Shown: positions 8,538 through 18,521, numbered from the stretch's first letter. The stretch: 64,000 nt of DNA from Nautilia profundicola AmH (GCF_000021725.1 NC_012115.1:1441408-1505407), one strand, 5' to 3'. Numbers and translations are program-made. Notes: generated from the letters alone by a model not told the origin.

Positions 8538-9862
8538 TTATTGATTATCCTTTTCGCCCCATTAATTACATTTGTAACATTTAGCTTAATCCATCTTGGA
8601 TCCATCCATTCTATAGGATTTACAGCATAACCCTGTACATAAACTCCGAAATGGAGATGATCGCCAAACACCGCTCCTGTTGAACCGGTTCTTGCTATTA
8701 CCTGGCCTCTTCTGATCTTATCACCCACTTTAACTTTAAATACCGAAGTGTGTCCATACAAGGTGTATAATCCTAATTTATGATATACAATTAATGTATT
8801 ACCATATATACCAATATATTTTTCAGCAATAACTTTACCGTAATTGCTTGAATAAATTTTCGCTCTTTTTACTTTAGCAAGATCTATTCCCTTATGAATA
8901 GCATTAGAAATCTTTTCGCCTTTATAATAGTAAGTTCTCTGCTCTCCAAAATAAGCTCTTACTGCACTTCCCGGCAGTGGATTGAATCTTGCAATAGAAA
9001 AATAACTTATTTTATCTTCATATACTTTATCAGTAAGATCGTGTATTTCTTTCTCATTCATTGCTCTTACAGTTTCATTTACTTTTTTAAATATCTCAAC
9101 AGGATCGTTTGGAATAGGTATATCCATTTTTTCAAGTACTCTTTTTGCAACACTATTAATAAATTTATCACTTATTTTAATTTTTGCTTTCGGATATCTG
9201 TATTTTCTCCAATAATAAGGAATATGCTCTTTTACAATATTTCCTGCCATGTCTTCCGCTACAAGTTCGGCATCAAACGTTTTTTCTTTTACAGGCCATG
9301 CAATTAAAGCAACATAATAATTTTTTTTCACAAATGGAGTTAGGTTAAATCTGTATTTTCCGTTAACCAAAATATATTTATCTTTAAGGTTTTCATCGCT
9401 TACTTTAACAACAGCAGCTGCACTTCCACCGTTTCCTATAGCATAAGAATTGTTAATTATTTCAGTCAAAGGTGCTGTAGTATCGACCTGCAATATTATA
9501 CTTTTTTTTGCTTCGTTGCCCGCAAAAAAATGCCATTTTGAATTATCAACGGCAGCAATATTTATTTTTATCTGTTTTGCGTTTGTTTTCGGAAGATTGA
9601 TTTTAAGTACAACTTCTTTCCCCATTGCCGGATCTGTAAGAGTAGCGAGTTCGCTTACGACTCCACCCGCAATCATAGTTACACGATAATATTTAATTCC
9701 GGACTCGTCTTTTAAAATTACTTTTAACGGTTTTTTAAGATTCGTAAATCCGTTACTTTCGATTTGAATACTCGGAGGAGTTTTTTCAAACATCGGAGAA
9801 AAATATACAAACCCAGCTGCACCAGCAATTAAAAGCAGTATTAAAATCCATAATTTCTTCAT
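8534..9862 (-). CDS. Membrane-anchored M23 peptidoglycan endopeptidase
   Basis: A 442-residue protein with one N-terminal membrane helix (LWILILLLIAGAAGFVYF) and a large periplasmic part. The C-terminal LytM/M23 domain carries the zinc ligands in HKGIDLA (near residue 325) and GDHLHFGVYVQG (near residue 405), so the active site looks intact. The middle (residues 30-220) has beta-rich repeats typical of the family's N-terminal domains. Likely trims peptide cross-links in cell shape or division, consistent with its place before minC. Confidence 0.88.
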   Translation of the reverse strand: MKKLWILILLLIAGAAGFVYFSPMFEKTPPSIQIESNGFTNLKKPLKVILKDESGIKYYRVTMIAGGVVSELATLTDPAMGKEVVLKINLPKTNAKQIKINIAAVDNSKWHFFAGNEAKKSIILQVDTTAPLTEIINNSYAIGNGGSAAAVVKVSDENLKDKYILVNGKYRFNLTPFVKKNYYVALIAWPVKEKTFDAELVAEDMAGNIVKEHIPYYWRKYRYPKAKIKISDKFINSVAKRVLEKMDIPIPNDPVEIFKKVNETVRAMNEKEIHDLTDKVYEDKISYFSIARFNPLPGSAVRAYFGEQRTYYYKGEKISNAIHKGIDLAKVKRAKIYSSNYGKVIAEKYIGIYGNTLIVYHKLGLYTLYGHTSVFKVKVGDKIRRGQVIARTGSTGAVFGDHLHFGVYVQGYAVNPIEWMDPRWIKLNVTNVINGAKRIINK

Positions 9863-9914
9863 ATATATCCTTTTTTCAAAATTTTACAAAACGGTAGTTA
9901 ATTTGAGGTTAATG

Positions 9915-10862
9915 CTAAACTATCTCTTTCAAATCTTTTTTTAGCATTTCTTTTACTTTTTCAAAATCAAATTCACCTTTTATTGTTGCGCCAGCTGCTC
10001 TGATATGTCCTCCGCCACCGTGTTTTTGTGCAATTTTACTTACATCTGCATAGTTTTTACTTCTAAGAGAAATTTTTATACCTTCATCATCTTCCCTTAA
10101 CATACAAGCCACTTCAACTGGAGCCAAAGCTCTTACACTGTTAACTATAGTATCCGTATCATCTTTTATAGCACCTGTAATTTCCATCATTTCTTTTGTT
10201 ACTTCAACAAAAGCGACTTTACCCTCACAGCACATTTCAATGGTTTCATATGCTTTTGCAAGAAGTCTAAGGCGTGAAAGTCTGTCTCTTTGAAAAAGCA
10301 TTTTTGAAACAAAATCCGGTTTTACACCGCATCTAACCAAATCAGCCGCGCATTCAAACACTTTATCATTTACACTTTCATATTGGAAACTTCCAGTATC
10401 CGTTACAAGAGCCGTATAAATACAAACGGCGGTATCTGCAGGAATGTCAATATTATTCGCTTTTAATATATCGTATATCACTTGTGAGGTGGAAGCATGA
10501 TTAGGTTCTATTAAATTTATATCCCCGTAGTTCGTGTTGGAAATATGATGATCTATGTTTATTAAAAAAGAAGGCTTCTCTTCCAGTCCCAATCTGTCAA
10601 AACTTCCACAGTCAAATGAAATTGTAAGATCAGTTTTTTTAGGTAATTTATTTGTAACTTTGTCAAAGTTTGGCAAAAAATCAAGATATTCGGGTAATGG
10701 TTTCGTTGCATTAAAAACGGTAACCTTTTTACCCATTCTTTTTAAAATAGGATAAAGTGAAAGCTCACTTCCAAGAGCGTCACCGTCAGGATTTATATGA
10801 GCAATAAGTAAGATATTATCGGCTTTTTTAATTTCATCCCATATCTGTTTATAAATTTCCAT
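9915..10862 (-). CDS. DHH phosphoesterase, NrnA-like
   Basis: A 315-residue DHH/DHHA1 protein. Motifs seen are AHINPDGDALGSEL (residues 22-35), the DHHISN signature near residue 106, an Asp motif TALVTDTGSF, and the DHHA1 motif GGGGHIRAAGATI near residue 290. Relatives (NrnA/MgpA) degrade nanoRNA oligonucleotides or hydrolyse pAp or cyclic dinucleotides; which of these applies is not decidable from sequence. It is the first gene of the leftward run after a 233-base repeat-bearing gap. Confidence 0.85.
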   Translation of the reverse strand: MEIYKQIWDEIKKADNILLIAHINPDGDALGSELSLYPILKRMGKKVTVFNATKPLPEYLDFLPNFDKVTNKLPKKTDLTISFDCGSFDRLGLEEKPSFLINIDHHISNTNYGDINLIEPNHASTSQVIYDILKANNIDIPADTAVCIYTALVTDTGSFQYESVNDKVFECAADLVRCGVKPDFVSKMLFQRDRLSRLRLLAKAYETIEMCCEGKVAFVEVTKEMMEITGAIKDDTDTIVNSVRALAPVEVACMLREDDEGIKISLRSKNYADVSKIAQKHGGGGHIRAAGATIKGEFDFEKVKEMLKKDLKEIV

Positions 10863-10983
10863 AACAAGCCTTTTTGTTGAAATTATAACATTAATGGCGG
10901 TGGATTGGTTATTAAAGTAATAATGTTCTTAAGGTTAATTAAACTTGTTGAGGTCGTTGAAATTAACTGATATATTGCTTTAT

Positions 10984-11018
10984 TAGTAATTAGTATATTA
11001 GTAGATAATTATCTACTA
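10984..11018. repeat. 22-base perfect palindrome after TTAGT repeats
   Basis: TAGTAATTAGTATA is followed by a perfect palindrome at 10998-11019 whose halves are TTAGTAGATAA and TTATCTACTAA. It has no U-run, so it is not a normal terminator. It lies in the flhB-nrnA gap just before a REP-like motif. Confidence 0.55.
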
Positions 11019-11022
11019 ATCA

Positions 11023-11034
11023 GGGTCTGGCACT
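11023..11034. repeat. REP-like motif GGGTCTGGCACT
   Basis: A copy of a short motif also found at 14626, 39414, 55373 and 55487. This one directly abuts the heptad array at 11038. Confidence 0.5.
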
Positions 11035-11037
11035 GCC

Positions 11038-11093
11038 TCAATTCTCAATTCTCAATTGTAACATTTTCCATTTTCAACTTGCCATTAACCATT
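11038..11093. repeat. Eight-unit heptanucleotide array after flhB
   Basis: Eight clean heptads: TCAATTC twice, TCAATTG, TAACATT, TTCCATT, TTCAACT, TGCCATT, AACCATT. The array ends two bases from the flhB stop codon. It is the longest array in the window and shows the TCAATTC and TTCCATT variants joined in one phase. Confidence 0.8.
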
Positions 11094-11095
11094 GA

Positions 11096-12151
11096 TTAAA
11101 CCTTGCCTTTTGCCTTATAAACAAACGCAAGCACTTCCGCAACAGCTTTATAAAGTTTTTGAGGTATCAGCTCGTCAATATCCACAAGCTTATAAAGCTC
11201 CCTTGCAAGAGGAGGATTCTCCACAATCATAATATCATGTTCCCTTGCTATTTCTTTAATCTTAAGCGCAAGATTATCTACACCTTTAGCAATTACCCTT
11301 GGAGCTTCGTCTTTTGTTTTATCATACCTTATAGCCACGGCATAGTGCGTAGGGTTTGTAATTACAACATCGGCTTTAGGTACTTCACTCATCATTCTTT
11401 TTTTAGCCATTTCCCTTTGAAGCTGTCTTATCTTAGCTTTAATTTCAGGGTTACCTTCCGTTTGTTTATATTCGTCTTTTATTTCTTGTTTGCTCATACG
11501 AAGCGATTTTTTGTAACTATATCTCTGATAGATAAAATCAATTGCCGCAAAGACCAAAAATACTGCAAGCATCGCGGATATAATGATTAAAGCTTTTTCT
11601 TCAAACCATTTCAGCTGTTCAAAAAAGCTCATAAGTTCAAGTTTAGGAATCTCTTCTAAAAATTTCATAAACAGCCATGCTCCGACACCAAAAGCCACTG
11701 AAACCTTTAGTGTCATTTTTATACCTTCCACTAAGGTTTTAAGAGAAAAAAGCCTTTTTATACCTTTAATCGGATTTATCTTTTCAAACTTTGGAATTAT
11801 CGGCTTAACGGTGAATAAAAATCCAAACTGCATTACATTGCCCAATATTCCCGCAAGAACTACAGCTCCTAACAGTGGAGCTAATAATATAAAAAAATTA
11901 AGGGCTGATTTAAGCACTATCTCAAAAACAATGTTTTTTGTTATTTCTACACCTATAAAAGAAGTATAGTACATATAAAATTTTTCTAAATAATACGTAA
12001 TATATTTAAGATAAAAAATAATAACGATAATAGCAACAAATAAAACAACAAATCCGCTTGTTTCCATTGATTTCGGAACATTACCCTCTTTTCTCGCATC
12101 CTGTAGTTTTTTGGGGGTGGGATCTTCCGTTTTTTCCATATCGTCAGCCAT
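11096..12151 (-). CDS. flhB: Flagellar export switch protein FlhB
   Basis: FlhB is an inner-membrane part of the flagellar type III export gate and sets substrate specificity. The 351-residue protein begins with the family signature EKTEDPTPKKLQDARKEG, has four membrane helices (residues 33-50, 80-103, 145-165, 187-205), then a cytoplasmic domain with the self-cleavage site N266-P-T-H. It shows that the organism is flagellated. The ATG overlaps the permease stop as TAATG, an unusual partner for flhB. Confidence 0.95.
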   Translation of the reverse strand: MADDMEKTEDPTPKKLQDARKEGNVPKSMETSGFVVLFVAIIVIIFYLKYITYYLEKFYMYYTSFIGVEITKNIVFEIVLKSALNFFILLAPLLGAVVLAGILGNVMQFGFLFTVKPIIPKFEKINPIKGIKRLFSLKTLVEGIKMTLKVSVAFGVGAWLFMKFLEEIPKLELMSFFEQLKWFEEKALIIISAMLAVFLVFAAIDFIYQRYSYKKSLRMSKQEIKDEYKQTEGNPEIKAKIRQLQREMAKKRMMSEVPKADVVITNPTHYAVAIRYDKTKDEAPRVIAKGVDNLALKIKEIAREHDIMIVENPPLARELYKLVDIDELIPQKLYKAVAEVLAFVYKAKGKV

Positions 12152-13452
12152 TAAATACCTTTTCTTAAATCTTCATCAAGTATACTTTGCATTTTTTTAC
12201 CGAGCTTATAATACACAAAACTAAATAAAATCACAATTACAATCACCAAAAGACTACTTTTTAAACTTTCAGGTGAATTTTTAGCATTATATCCCACCAA
12301 AATTGCTGCCGCACCAAAACATAGTACGGTCCCAAGTATTGAAATTAAAGCATTTGAATTTGTTTTATTTCTCAGTTTAAAATTTGCAAGATTAACAAGT
12401 CCGAATATTAATAAAAACCCTAAACTTCCTGCAACAGAAATATTTTGAATATCAAAAGAAGTTGCAAAAATTATAGCCATCAGTCCCAAAATCAGCATCC
12501 CCTCATAGCCTTCTTTCACTTTTTTTGCAAATTCGCTTGGAAGTTCTCCTAATTTCGCTACCAAATATCCTACCCTGCCACCTCCGTAAAGTGTTGCATT
12601 AATCGCACTGGCTGTTGAAAGAAGTGCCGCTGCGGAAATAATCACAAACCCGGCTTTACCGAAAAACGGCTCGGTTGCTATCGCCAATACATAGTCCTGA
12701 GCTCTTTTGGCTTCTTCAAAACTCACATTTCCGACTGTTACAATAGCAATACTTACATATAAAAAAATCACAAAAATTACTGCACTATAAAATGCTCTTG
12801 GAAGAGTTCTTTTAGGATTGTCTATATCTTTTGCGGTATTTGCAATAAGCTCAAATCCCTCATACGCAAGAAAAATGATAAGCCCTCCTGTCACAATTTT
12901 CAACATACTTTCCCAATACTCTGGTGAAAGCCTGTGAAAATCTGCACTAAAAATCCCTGCCGCTACAAATATAAGCAAAATCGCCACTTTAATAAAAACC
13001 ATTAAGTCTTCGGCTTTTCCTGTTAAAAAAGCTCCCATTAAATTAATCATCACAAATAAAATTATTACTGCACTTGCACATAATTTATGAAACCACATCA
13101 CCTCATCACCAAAAAAAAGCGCACTTGCATAGCTTCCGAATGCATAAGCATAAAGGCTCAACATTATTACATAACTTATTAAAAGCAAATTATTTACAAC
13201 CGACGAAAACAGATTATTACCAAAAGCCTGTACTATATATTCAATACTACCGCCTTCACTCGGATAAGTAATAGATAATTTAACATACGAATAAGATGTA
13301 ATTAAAGCAATAATCCCGGCTATCAAAAATGCAACCGGTGCTGCTCCTTTAGCCAAATCAATTGTCAGTCCCAAAACTGCAAATATCCCTCCTCCTACCA
13401 TTCCTCCGACACCAATACTAAAAGCTTCCCAAAAACCTATTTTTCTTTTCAT
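12151..13452 (-). CDS. APC-superfamily amino acid permease
   Basis: A 433-residue inner-membrane transporter with about 12 helices. The helix-1 motif GVGGMVGGGIFAVLGLT (residues 14-30) is the substrate-binding unwound segment of the APC family, and AYEGFELIANTAKDIDNPKRTLPRA is the conserved loop after helix 6. Substrate is unknown; amino acid uptake or exchange is the family role. It is divergent from bioD and forms a two-gene unit with flhB. Confidence 0.85.
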   Translation of the reverse strand: MKRKIGFWEAFSIGVGGMVGGGIFAVLGLTIDLAKGAAPVAFLIAGIIALITSYSYVKLSITYPSEGGSIEYIVQAFGNNLFSSVVNNLLLISYVIMLSLYAYAFGSYASALFFGDEVMWFHKLCASAVIILFVMINLMGAFLTGKAEDLMVFIKVAILLIFVAAGIFSADFHRLSPEYWESMLKIVTGGLIIFLAYEGFELIANTAKDIDNPKRTLPRAFYSAVIFVIFLYVSIAIVTVGNVSFEEAKRAQDYVLAIATEPFFGKAGFVIISAAALLSTASAINATLYGGGRVGYLVAKLGELPSEFAKKVKEGYEGMLILGLMAIIFATSFDIQNISVAGSLGFLLIFGLVNLANFKLRNKTNSNALISILGTVLCFGAAAILVGYNAKNSPESLKSSLLVIVIVILFSFVYYKLGKKMQSILDEDLRKGI

Positions 13453-13486
13453 AATTTTTCCTTGCCTAAACAGTCTGAAGTTTGTA

Positions 13487-13492
13487 TATAAT
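13487..13492 (+). promoter_or_regulatory. Likely -10 box for bioD
   Basis: TATAAT in the context TTTGTATATAATTATT, 27 bases before the bioD ATG, within the 67-base divergent spacer shared with the permease gene. Confidence 0.4.
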
Positions 13493-13519
13493 TATTATAT
13501 CACTTTTTAAAGGCTGCGA

Positions 13520-14140
13520 ATGAATATATTTGTATCTGCTAACAATACGGACCAGGGAAAAACCTATTCAACTCTTTTACTCATGGAAATGTTTGCAAAA
13601 AAAGGCTATAAAGTAGGAGTAATAAAACCGATAGAAACAGGCGTAGATAAAATTCCCGCCGACGGTTATAAACTTTACAACAAAGCTAAAGAATTAAATC
13701 CTTTTTTACAACAACTTTCAATTGAAGACATTGTTCCCGTCAGACACTCTTTACCCGCAGCTCCTTATGTATCAGGAGAAGTCGACTTTCAAAAAATAAA
13801 AACCTCTTATGAAAAAATCAAACCTTTATGTGATGTTTTATTAATAGAAGGAGCCGGCGGCATTTTGGTACCTGTAAAGGATAAATTTAAAATGATAGAC
13901 TTTTTAAATATTTTCAATGCTAAACTTTTTATGGTATTTAGCAGCAAACTCGGAATGATTAACGACTTTTTATTAAACAAATATTACCTTGATTCAAACG
14001 GTATTGAATTTACTTGGGCTATAAACCTTTTTGACGAAAAACACTATTTTGAAGTTTCGCATCCTTTTATGCAAAAATACAATCCTTTATTTATACAAAA
14101 AGATTTAGATAAAATAACACAAAAACTCTTAGGAGAATAG
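13520..14140 (+). CDS. bioD: Dethiobiotin synthetase BioD
   Basis: Closes the ureido ring of dethiobiotin using CO2 and ATP. The 206-residue protein has the P-loop NNTDQGKTYS (residues 8-17), where the family has GTDTxxGKT, then VGVIKPIETGV and the EGAGGILVPV motif near residue 112. Other biotin genes are not in the window. It is followed without a gap by the hotdog protein gene. Confidence 0.85.
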   Translation: MNIFVSANNTDQGKTYSTLLLMEMFAKKGYKVGVIKPIETGVDKIPADGYKLYNKAKELNPFLQQLSIEDIVPVRHSLPAAPYVSGEVDFQKIKTSYEKIKPLCDVLLIEGAGGILVPVKDKFKMIDFLNIFNAKLFMVFSSKLGMINDFLLNKYYLDSNGIEFTWAINLFDEKHYFEVSHPFMQKYNPLFIQKDLDKITQKLLGE

Positions 14141-14536
14141 ATGGAAACACAAGAATTAAATACGCACCTGAAATTTAACAAAAAATTCGGTCAGTTAATT
14201 GAAATAGGAGAAGATACGGCAAAAGTAAGGCTTGAAACAACTGAAGATATGGCCGTTGATGAAGAAGGGCTTGTTCATGGCGGTTTTACATTCGGAGCTG
14301 CTGATTTTTGTGCCATGGCCACTGTTAATCATCCTTACGTGGTATTAGTAAGAAGTCAGTGTGAATTTATGGCTCCCGTAAAAGTCGGAGATGTGGTTGA
14401 ATTTGAAAGCGAAACAATTATGAAAGAAAAAAGAAAACATGAAATAAAAGTAGTCGGAACAATAAATGAAATAAAAGTGTTTGAAGGAATCTTCGGCTGT
14501 GTAATATTAGACAAACATGTTTTAAAAAGAAAATAA
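14141..14536 (+). CDS. Hotdog-fold thioesterase-like protein
   Basis: A 131-residue hotdog protein of the PaaI/YiiD-like group: GLVHGGFTFGAADFCAMATVNHP carries the HGG motif and central helix, followed by the strand PVKVGDVVEFESE. Such proteins hydrolyse acyl-CoA or acyl-ACP thioesters. Its start directly follows the bioD stop (TAG then ATG), so the two are coupled. A link to pimeloyl or fatty acid metabolism is only a guess. Confidence 0.75.
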   Translation: METQELNTHLKFNKKFGQLIEIGEDTAKVRLETTEDMAVDEEGLVHGGFTFGAADFCAMATVNHPYVVLVRSQCEFMAPVKVGDVVEFESETIMKEKRKHEIKVVGTINEIKVFEGIFGCVILDKHVLKRK

Positions 14537-14625
14537 TCACATTTTTTTCTTTTTTTTATTATACACTTCATATATTCAATAAGAATTTACACAAAAATAT
14601 AAACATAATTTAAAATAAAATTTAT

Positions 14626-14639
14626 AGTGTCAGGCACTT
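14626..14639. repeat. REP-like motif AGTGTCAGGCACTT
   Basis: A near-palindromic copy of the recurring motif, in the gap between the convergent hotdog and helicase genes. Confidence 0.5.
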
Positions 14640-14644
14640 ATTTA

Positions 14645-14677
14645 AATAAAAACAAAAGAAGAAGATTATCTTCTTCT
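14645..14677 (-). terminator. Intrinsic terminator overlapping the helicase stop
   Basis: On the minus strand AGAAGAAGA and TCTTCTTCT form a 9-base stem with loop TAA, followed by TTTGTTTTTATTT. The loop is the stop codon of the helicase gene, and the left arm encodes its last three arginines. The stem has only three G-C pairs. Confidence 0.5.
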
Positions 14678-16069
14678 GCCTCTTCCAGAGTTTCTGCCGC
14701 CTCTGAAATTTCCTCTTCTACCTCTTCTTCTGTCTCTATCGTTTCCGCCTTTTGAGTTAGCGCTTCTTTCAAGAAGTCTTTTTGCTTCTTTTAAACTTTT
14801 TCCGATTCTCTCTTTACCGTCTGCATCTTTTTCAAAAAGCATACTTGCAAATTTTGTAGCTATTGTAAATAGGTCAAAATCGTTTTGTAACACTTCTACA
14901 ATTTCAATAGATTTTGTGTTAGGTTCAATTGAACTTATTTTTTCCATAATTTTTTGGATTTCTGTATTTTTCACATCTTGAAGTGTCGGTACTTCTTTTA
15001 GTTCAATTTTAGAAATTTTCTGAATTTTACTAAGAGCTCTGAATTCATGAGGAGTTACAAGCGAAATAGCCATACCTTCTTTACCGGCTCTTCCTGTTCT
15101 TCCGATTCTGTGAACATAGCTCTCAGGATCAAGTGGTAAGTGATAGTTAAATACATGTGTAACATCATTTACGTCAAGACCTCTTGCCGCTACATCAGTC
15201 GCTACAAGTATTTCTATTCTGTTACCTTTAAATCCTTTGATAACTTCTTCTCTTTTTCTTTGGTCCATATCACCGTGAAGACCTTTTGCATCAAAACCTA
15301 CACCGCTTAAAAAGTCAGCCACCGTATCTACATCTTTTTTTGTTCTACAAAACACTATCGCTTTATTAGGCTGTTTATAATCAATTAGTCTTATTAAAGC
15401 GTCGTTTCTTTCATGTTCGTCGATTACGTAAAAGTATTCTTTGATATTTTCGTTGGTTACTTCTTTTTTTGTAATCTGAATAAATTCTGGGTCTTTAAGA
15501 ATCGTTTTTGCCAAACTTAAAATCGGTTTTGGCATTGTCGCACTGAAAAGAAGCGTTTGTCTGTTGCTCGGTACGTATTTGAAAATCTCTTTAATATCAT
15601 CCAAAAATCCCATATCAAGCATTTCATCAGCTTCGTCAAGCACCACATACTCAGGTGCAATATCGATTTTACCGCTGCTTAAAAGATCTATTAGTCTTCC
15701 GGGAGTCGCTACGATTACTTCAGAATTTTTGATGTGGTTAATCTGTCTTGAATAGCTGCTTCCTCCATAAACTGTAGCAGTATGGATTCCGAGGTGTTTT
15801 CCGAATCTGAAAATTTCTTCACTTACCTGAATAGCAAGTTCTCTTGTCGGAGTAATAATAAGAGCTTTTTGCCCTTTTTCAAGCATATTAAGAATCGGTA
15901 GTCCAAATGCAGCTGTTTTACCAGTACCTGTTTGAGCCTGAGCTACAATATCTTTACCCTGAAGAACTACAGGGATCGCTTTTTCCTGAATCGGAGACGG
16001 TTTTTCAAATCCGATTTCTTCCAATCTTTTTAGTATTTCTTTTTTTAAATTAAAATCATTAAATGTCAT
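14666..16069 (-). CDS. DEAD-box RNA helicase (RhlE/DeaD type)
   Basis: A 467-residue ATP-dependent RNA helicase. Motifs in order: Q motif GFEKPSPIQEKAI, I AQTGTGKT (residues 40-47), Ia PTRELAIQ, II DEAD (near residue 145), III SAT, IV/V VATDVAARGLDV and VI HRIGRTGRAG. The C-terminus is a short Arg/Gly-rich tail (RRRGRRGNFRGGRNSGRGRRR without a structured RNA-binding domain). It likely acts in ribosome assembly or mRNA turnover. It is 104 bases after the DUF2393 gene. Confidence 0.94.
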   Translation of the reverse strand: MTFNDFNLKKEILKRLEEIGFEKPSPIQEKAIPVVLQGKDIVAQAQTGTGKTAAFGLPILNMLEKGQKALIITPTRELAIQVSEEIFRFGKHLGIHTATVYGGSSYSRQINHIKNSEVIVATPGRLIDLLSSGKIDIAPEYVVLDEADEMLDMGFLDDIKEIFKYVPSNRQTLLFSATMPKPILSLAKTILKDPEFIQITKKEVTNENIKEYFYVIDEHERNDALIRLIDYKQPNKAIVFCRTKKDVDTVADFLSGVGFDAKGLHGDMDQRKREEVIKGFKGNRIEILVATDVAARGLDVNDVTHVFNYHLPLDPESYVHRIGRTGRAGKEGMAISLVTPHEFRALSKIQKISKIELKEVPTLQDVKNTEIQKIMEKISSIEPNTKSIEIVEVLQNDFDLFTIATKFASMLFEKDADGKERIGKSLKEAKRLLERSANSKGGNDRDRRRGRRGNFRGGRNSGRGRRR

Positions 16070-16173
16070 TTTTTTCCTTATTTTATATATTAATGTTGCA
16101 ACTAAACTTTTGTACCTTGAAGCTTCCGCTTCATAACTTCACAATTTATTTACTTAGCGATTTAAAAGCTAAA

Positions 16174-16725
16174 TTAATGGCAGTAGAGTTTATAATTCAA
16201 GTAGGTATTTTTAAAATACGGAGGATACGGAATAATTGCAGAGAAATCTTTTACTTCTCCAGGCAACAGACCGTCTTTTATGATTATTCTCGTTGCTTTT
16301 ACTGTATTAGGTTTGGCTTGCTGTTTATCTTTACTTCCAAAAATACTCAAACCTCCCGGTTTGAAGAAGCTTCCTTTTGTAAATTTACCGCCCCAACCAT
16401 TATTAACAAGTTTTATTTCAAGTTTACAGTAATTAATTTTAAATTTACCTATATTTTTGACTCTACCTTTTAGAACCAATGTTTCATTGATCAAAACTCT
16501 TCTTTGCTTTACATTTATAAGCTTTGCTTTTTTGGTATATTTTTCCAAAATCACAAGACCAAGGCCCGCTCCAAAAGCAGTAACCAAAAATGAAGCAAAA
16601 ATCATACTTAATAATAACTTTGTACTATTACCGGCAGCTTTTATGGAGATTATGACCAAAAATATAAATAAAACTAAAAAGAATACTATATCGAGCCAAT
16701 GTAAGATAGTAAAGTAAGGAATCAT
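16174..16725 (-). CDS. DUF2393-type membrane protein
   Basis: A 183-residue protein with two N-terminal membrane helices (residues 12-30 and 36-60) and a periplasmic or extracellular beta-rich part containing [24 protein letters not shown], as in the DUF2393 family of Campylobacterota. Function is unknown. It overlaps hisIE by 4 bases. Confidence 0.7.
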   Translation of the reverse strand: MIPYFTILHWLDIVFFLVLFIFLVIISIKAAGNSTKLLLSMIFASFLVTAFGAGLGLVILEKYTKKAKLINVKQRRVLINETLVLKGRVKNIGKFKINYCKLEIKLVNNGWGGKFTKGSFFKPGGLSIFGSKDKQQAKPNTVKATRIIIKDGLLPGEVKDFSAIIPYPPYFKNTYLNYKLYCH

Positions 16726-17381
16726 TTTTTTCTGTTCCTTTTTTCTTCTATTCCACTTACGCCTTCTCTTCTTTTAAGTTCTTCCAAAACGGCTTCCGGA
16801 TGAATATTTTTTAAAGCTAAAGCAATTAATGTATGAAAGGCCAAATCGGCCGCTTCATATATAATTTCTTTAGTGTTATCATCTTTAACTGCAAAACAAA
16901 ACTCCGCCGCTTCTTCCGCTACTTTTTTAAGAAGTGAATTTTCACCTTTGTGGTATAATGAAGAAACATATGAAGTTTCTGGATTAGCATTTTTTCTATC
17001 GAGTAAAGTATGATAGAGTTCGTCGATGAAATTATACTCTATTTCTTTTTCTTTGTCCAATATTATTTCATTTGTATCAAGTTTTGTAAAAAAACACGAC
17101 TTTCTACCTGTATGACAGGCAACACCGTTTTGTTTAACTTTAAGCAAAATCGTATCGTTGTCACAGTCGATCAATATATCTTTTACTTCCTGCGTATGAC
17201 CGCTGCTCTCACCCTTTTTCCACAGTTTATTTCTGCTTCTTGAAAAATAATGAGCAAACCCTGTTTCCTGTGTAAGTTTAAGAGCCTCTTCATTCATATA
17301 AGCAAGCATAAGAACTTCATTCGTGTCCGCATCCTGTACAATAACGGGAACAAGACCCCCGTTTTTTTTAAAATCTACCAT
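16722..17381 (-). CDS. hisI: Histidine biosynthesis bifunctional protein HisIE
   Basis: Fused PR-AMP cyclohydrolase and PR-ATP pyrophosphohydrolase, steps 2 and 3 of histidine synthesis. The HisI part (residues 1-115) has [12 protein letters not shown], the metal-binding [11 protein letters not shown] and [12 protein letters not shown]. The HisE part has [16 protein letters not shown] and [10 protein letters not shown]. It is 8 bases after the SPFH gene. No other his genes are in the window. Confidence 0.94.
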   Translation of the reverse strand: MVDFKKNGGLVPVIVQDADTNEVLMLAYMNEEALKLTQETGFAHYFSRSRNKLWKKGESSGHTQEVKDILIDCDNDTILLKVKQNGVACHTGRKSCFFTKLDTNEIILDKEKEIEYNFIDELYHTLLDRKNANPETSYVSSLYHKGENSLLKKVAEEAAEFCFAVKDDNTKEIIYEAADLAFHTLIALALKNIHPEAVLEELKRREGVSGIEEKRNRKK

Positions 17382-17389
17382 TCTTTTCC

Positions 17390-18460
17390 TTATTTAGTTG
17401 TAGATATTACTTTTTTATTATCGTCAATATTCATCCAAATATTAGGCACAGCTCCTCCAGGTGTTAAGAAAATTTTGGCGTCTTTGTTTTCTTTTAACGC
17501 TTCATTAAATTTGTTTTGAACTTCAAGGGCTTTGAGTTTTAAAAGATTCTGAGTTAATGATTCGCTGATAATTTTATTCGCCTGAGCCTGAGCTTTTGAT
17601 TCAATCAGCATAGCTTCCGCTTTCCCCTGAGCTTCGATTTTTTTCGCATCCGCAATACCTTTTGCGATTGCTGCTTTTTTCTCTGCTTCCTGTTTAGCTC
17701 TTAACACTTCGTATTTTGCTCTTTCTGATTCCTGTTTTGCTATCTGTACTCTTTCGATTTGTCTTTTGATGTTTTCAGGCAAGATAATGTCTCTGAGCTG
17801 AAAACTTTCAAATATCACAGGTCTGTGTTCTATTTTCATAAGCTGGTCTCTAATTTGATTTTCTATTTTAGTGGCAATTTCGTTTCTTTTAGTAGGTATC
17901 TCTTCTGCAGGATATTTACCTATAACGTTTCTTACCACATCCCTTACAATAGGGTTGATAATCTTGTCTTCCCAGTTAAGTCCGTATGTTTTAACCACAT
18001 ACGCAGCTTCTTTAGGGTTTAATCTGTAACTCACAGACAGCTCCACCGTAATCGGAAGACCCCTTGCATCAAGCACGTTAATTGCAGGATATACTTTAAT
18101 CGTACCGTATCTGTCTGGCATTGTTCCCACTTCCTGATTTCTTTTATAGCTTATCATATGCACTTTAGTATCAACTACAATCACCTTTTGAATTACAGGC
18201 ACGTAAAAATGTAACCCGGGATTTAAAGGATTCGGGCTGAATTTTCCTGTTGTAGCCAAAATACCAACTTCACCTTCATTAATTATCACCCACGGTTTAA
18301 ACATAATTCCGAAAATTATAAGCACCGCTATAATTATTACACCAAATCCGCTATTGCCCTGAATAAATTTAGGAGGTTCAAACTTTGGAGGTTCGAATTT
18401 GTTATTGTTTTTGTCGTTATTGTTTTTGTTGTTCATCCAACCGTTCAAATCTGCTGGCAT
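17390..18460 (-). CDS. SPFH/prohibitin-family membrane protein
   Basis: A 356-residue protein with an Asn/Lys/Pro-rich N-terminus (two copies of KFEPP), one membrane helix at residues 40-58, an SPFH (band 7) domain ([14 protein letters not shown]...[10 protein letters not shown]) and an Ala/Glu/Lys coiled coil (residues 225-300). It most resembles prohibitin or HflK-type proteins that form large membrane rings and modulate FtsH. An adjacent ilvE is typical for Campylobacterota. Confidence 0.85.
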   Translation of the reverse strand: MPADLNGWMNNKNNNDKNNNKFEPPKFEPPKFIQGNSGFGVIIIAVLIIFGIMFKPWVIINEGEVGILATTGKFSPNPLNPGLHFYVPVIQKVIVVDTKVHMISYKRNQEVGTMPDRYGTIKVYPAINVLDARGLPITVELSVSYRLNPKEAAYVVKTYGLNWEDKIINPIVRDVVRNVIGKYPAEEIPTKRNEIATKIENQIRDQLMKIEHRPVIFESFQLRDIILPENIKRQIERVQIAKQESERAKYEVLRAKQEAEKKAAIAKGIADAKKIEAQGKAEAMLIESKAQAQANKIISESLTQNLLKLKALEVQNKFNEALKENKDAKIFLTPGGAVPNIWMNIDDNKKVISTTK

Positions 18461-18521
18461 TTATTTCCTTTTTTTGAATTAAGAGAAAAAATCTCTCATT
18501 TGAGATTTTATAATCTTTATA

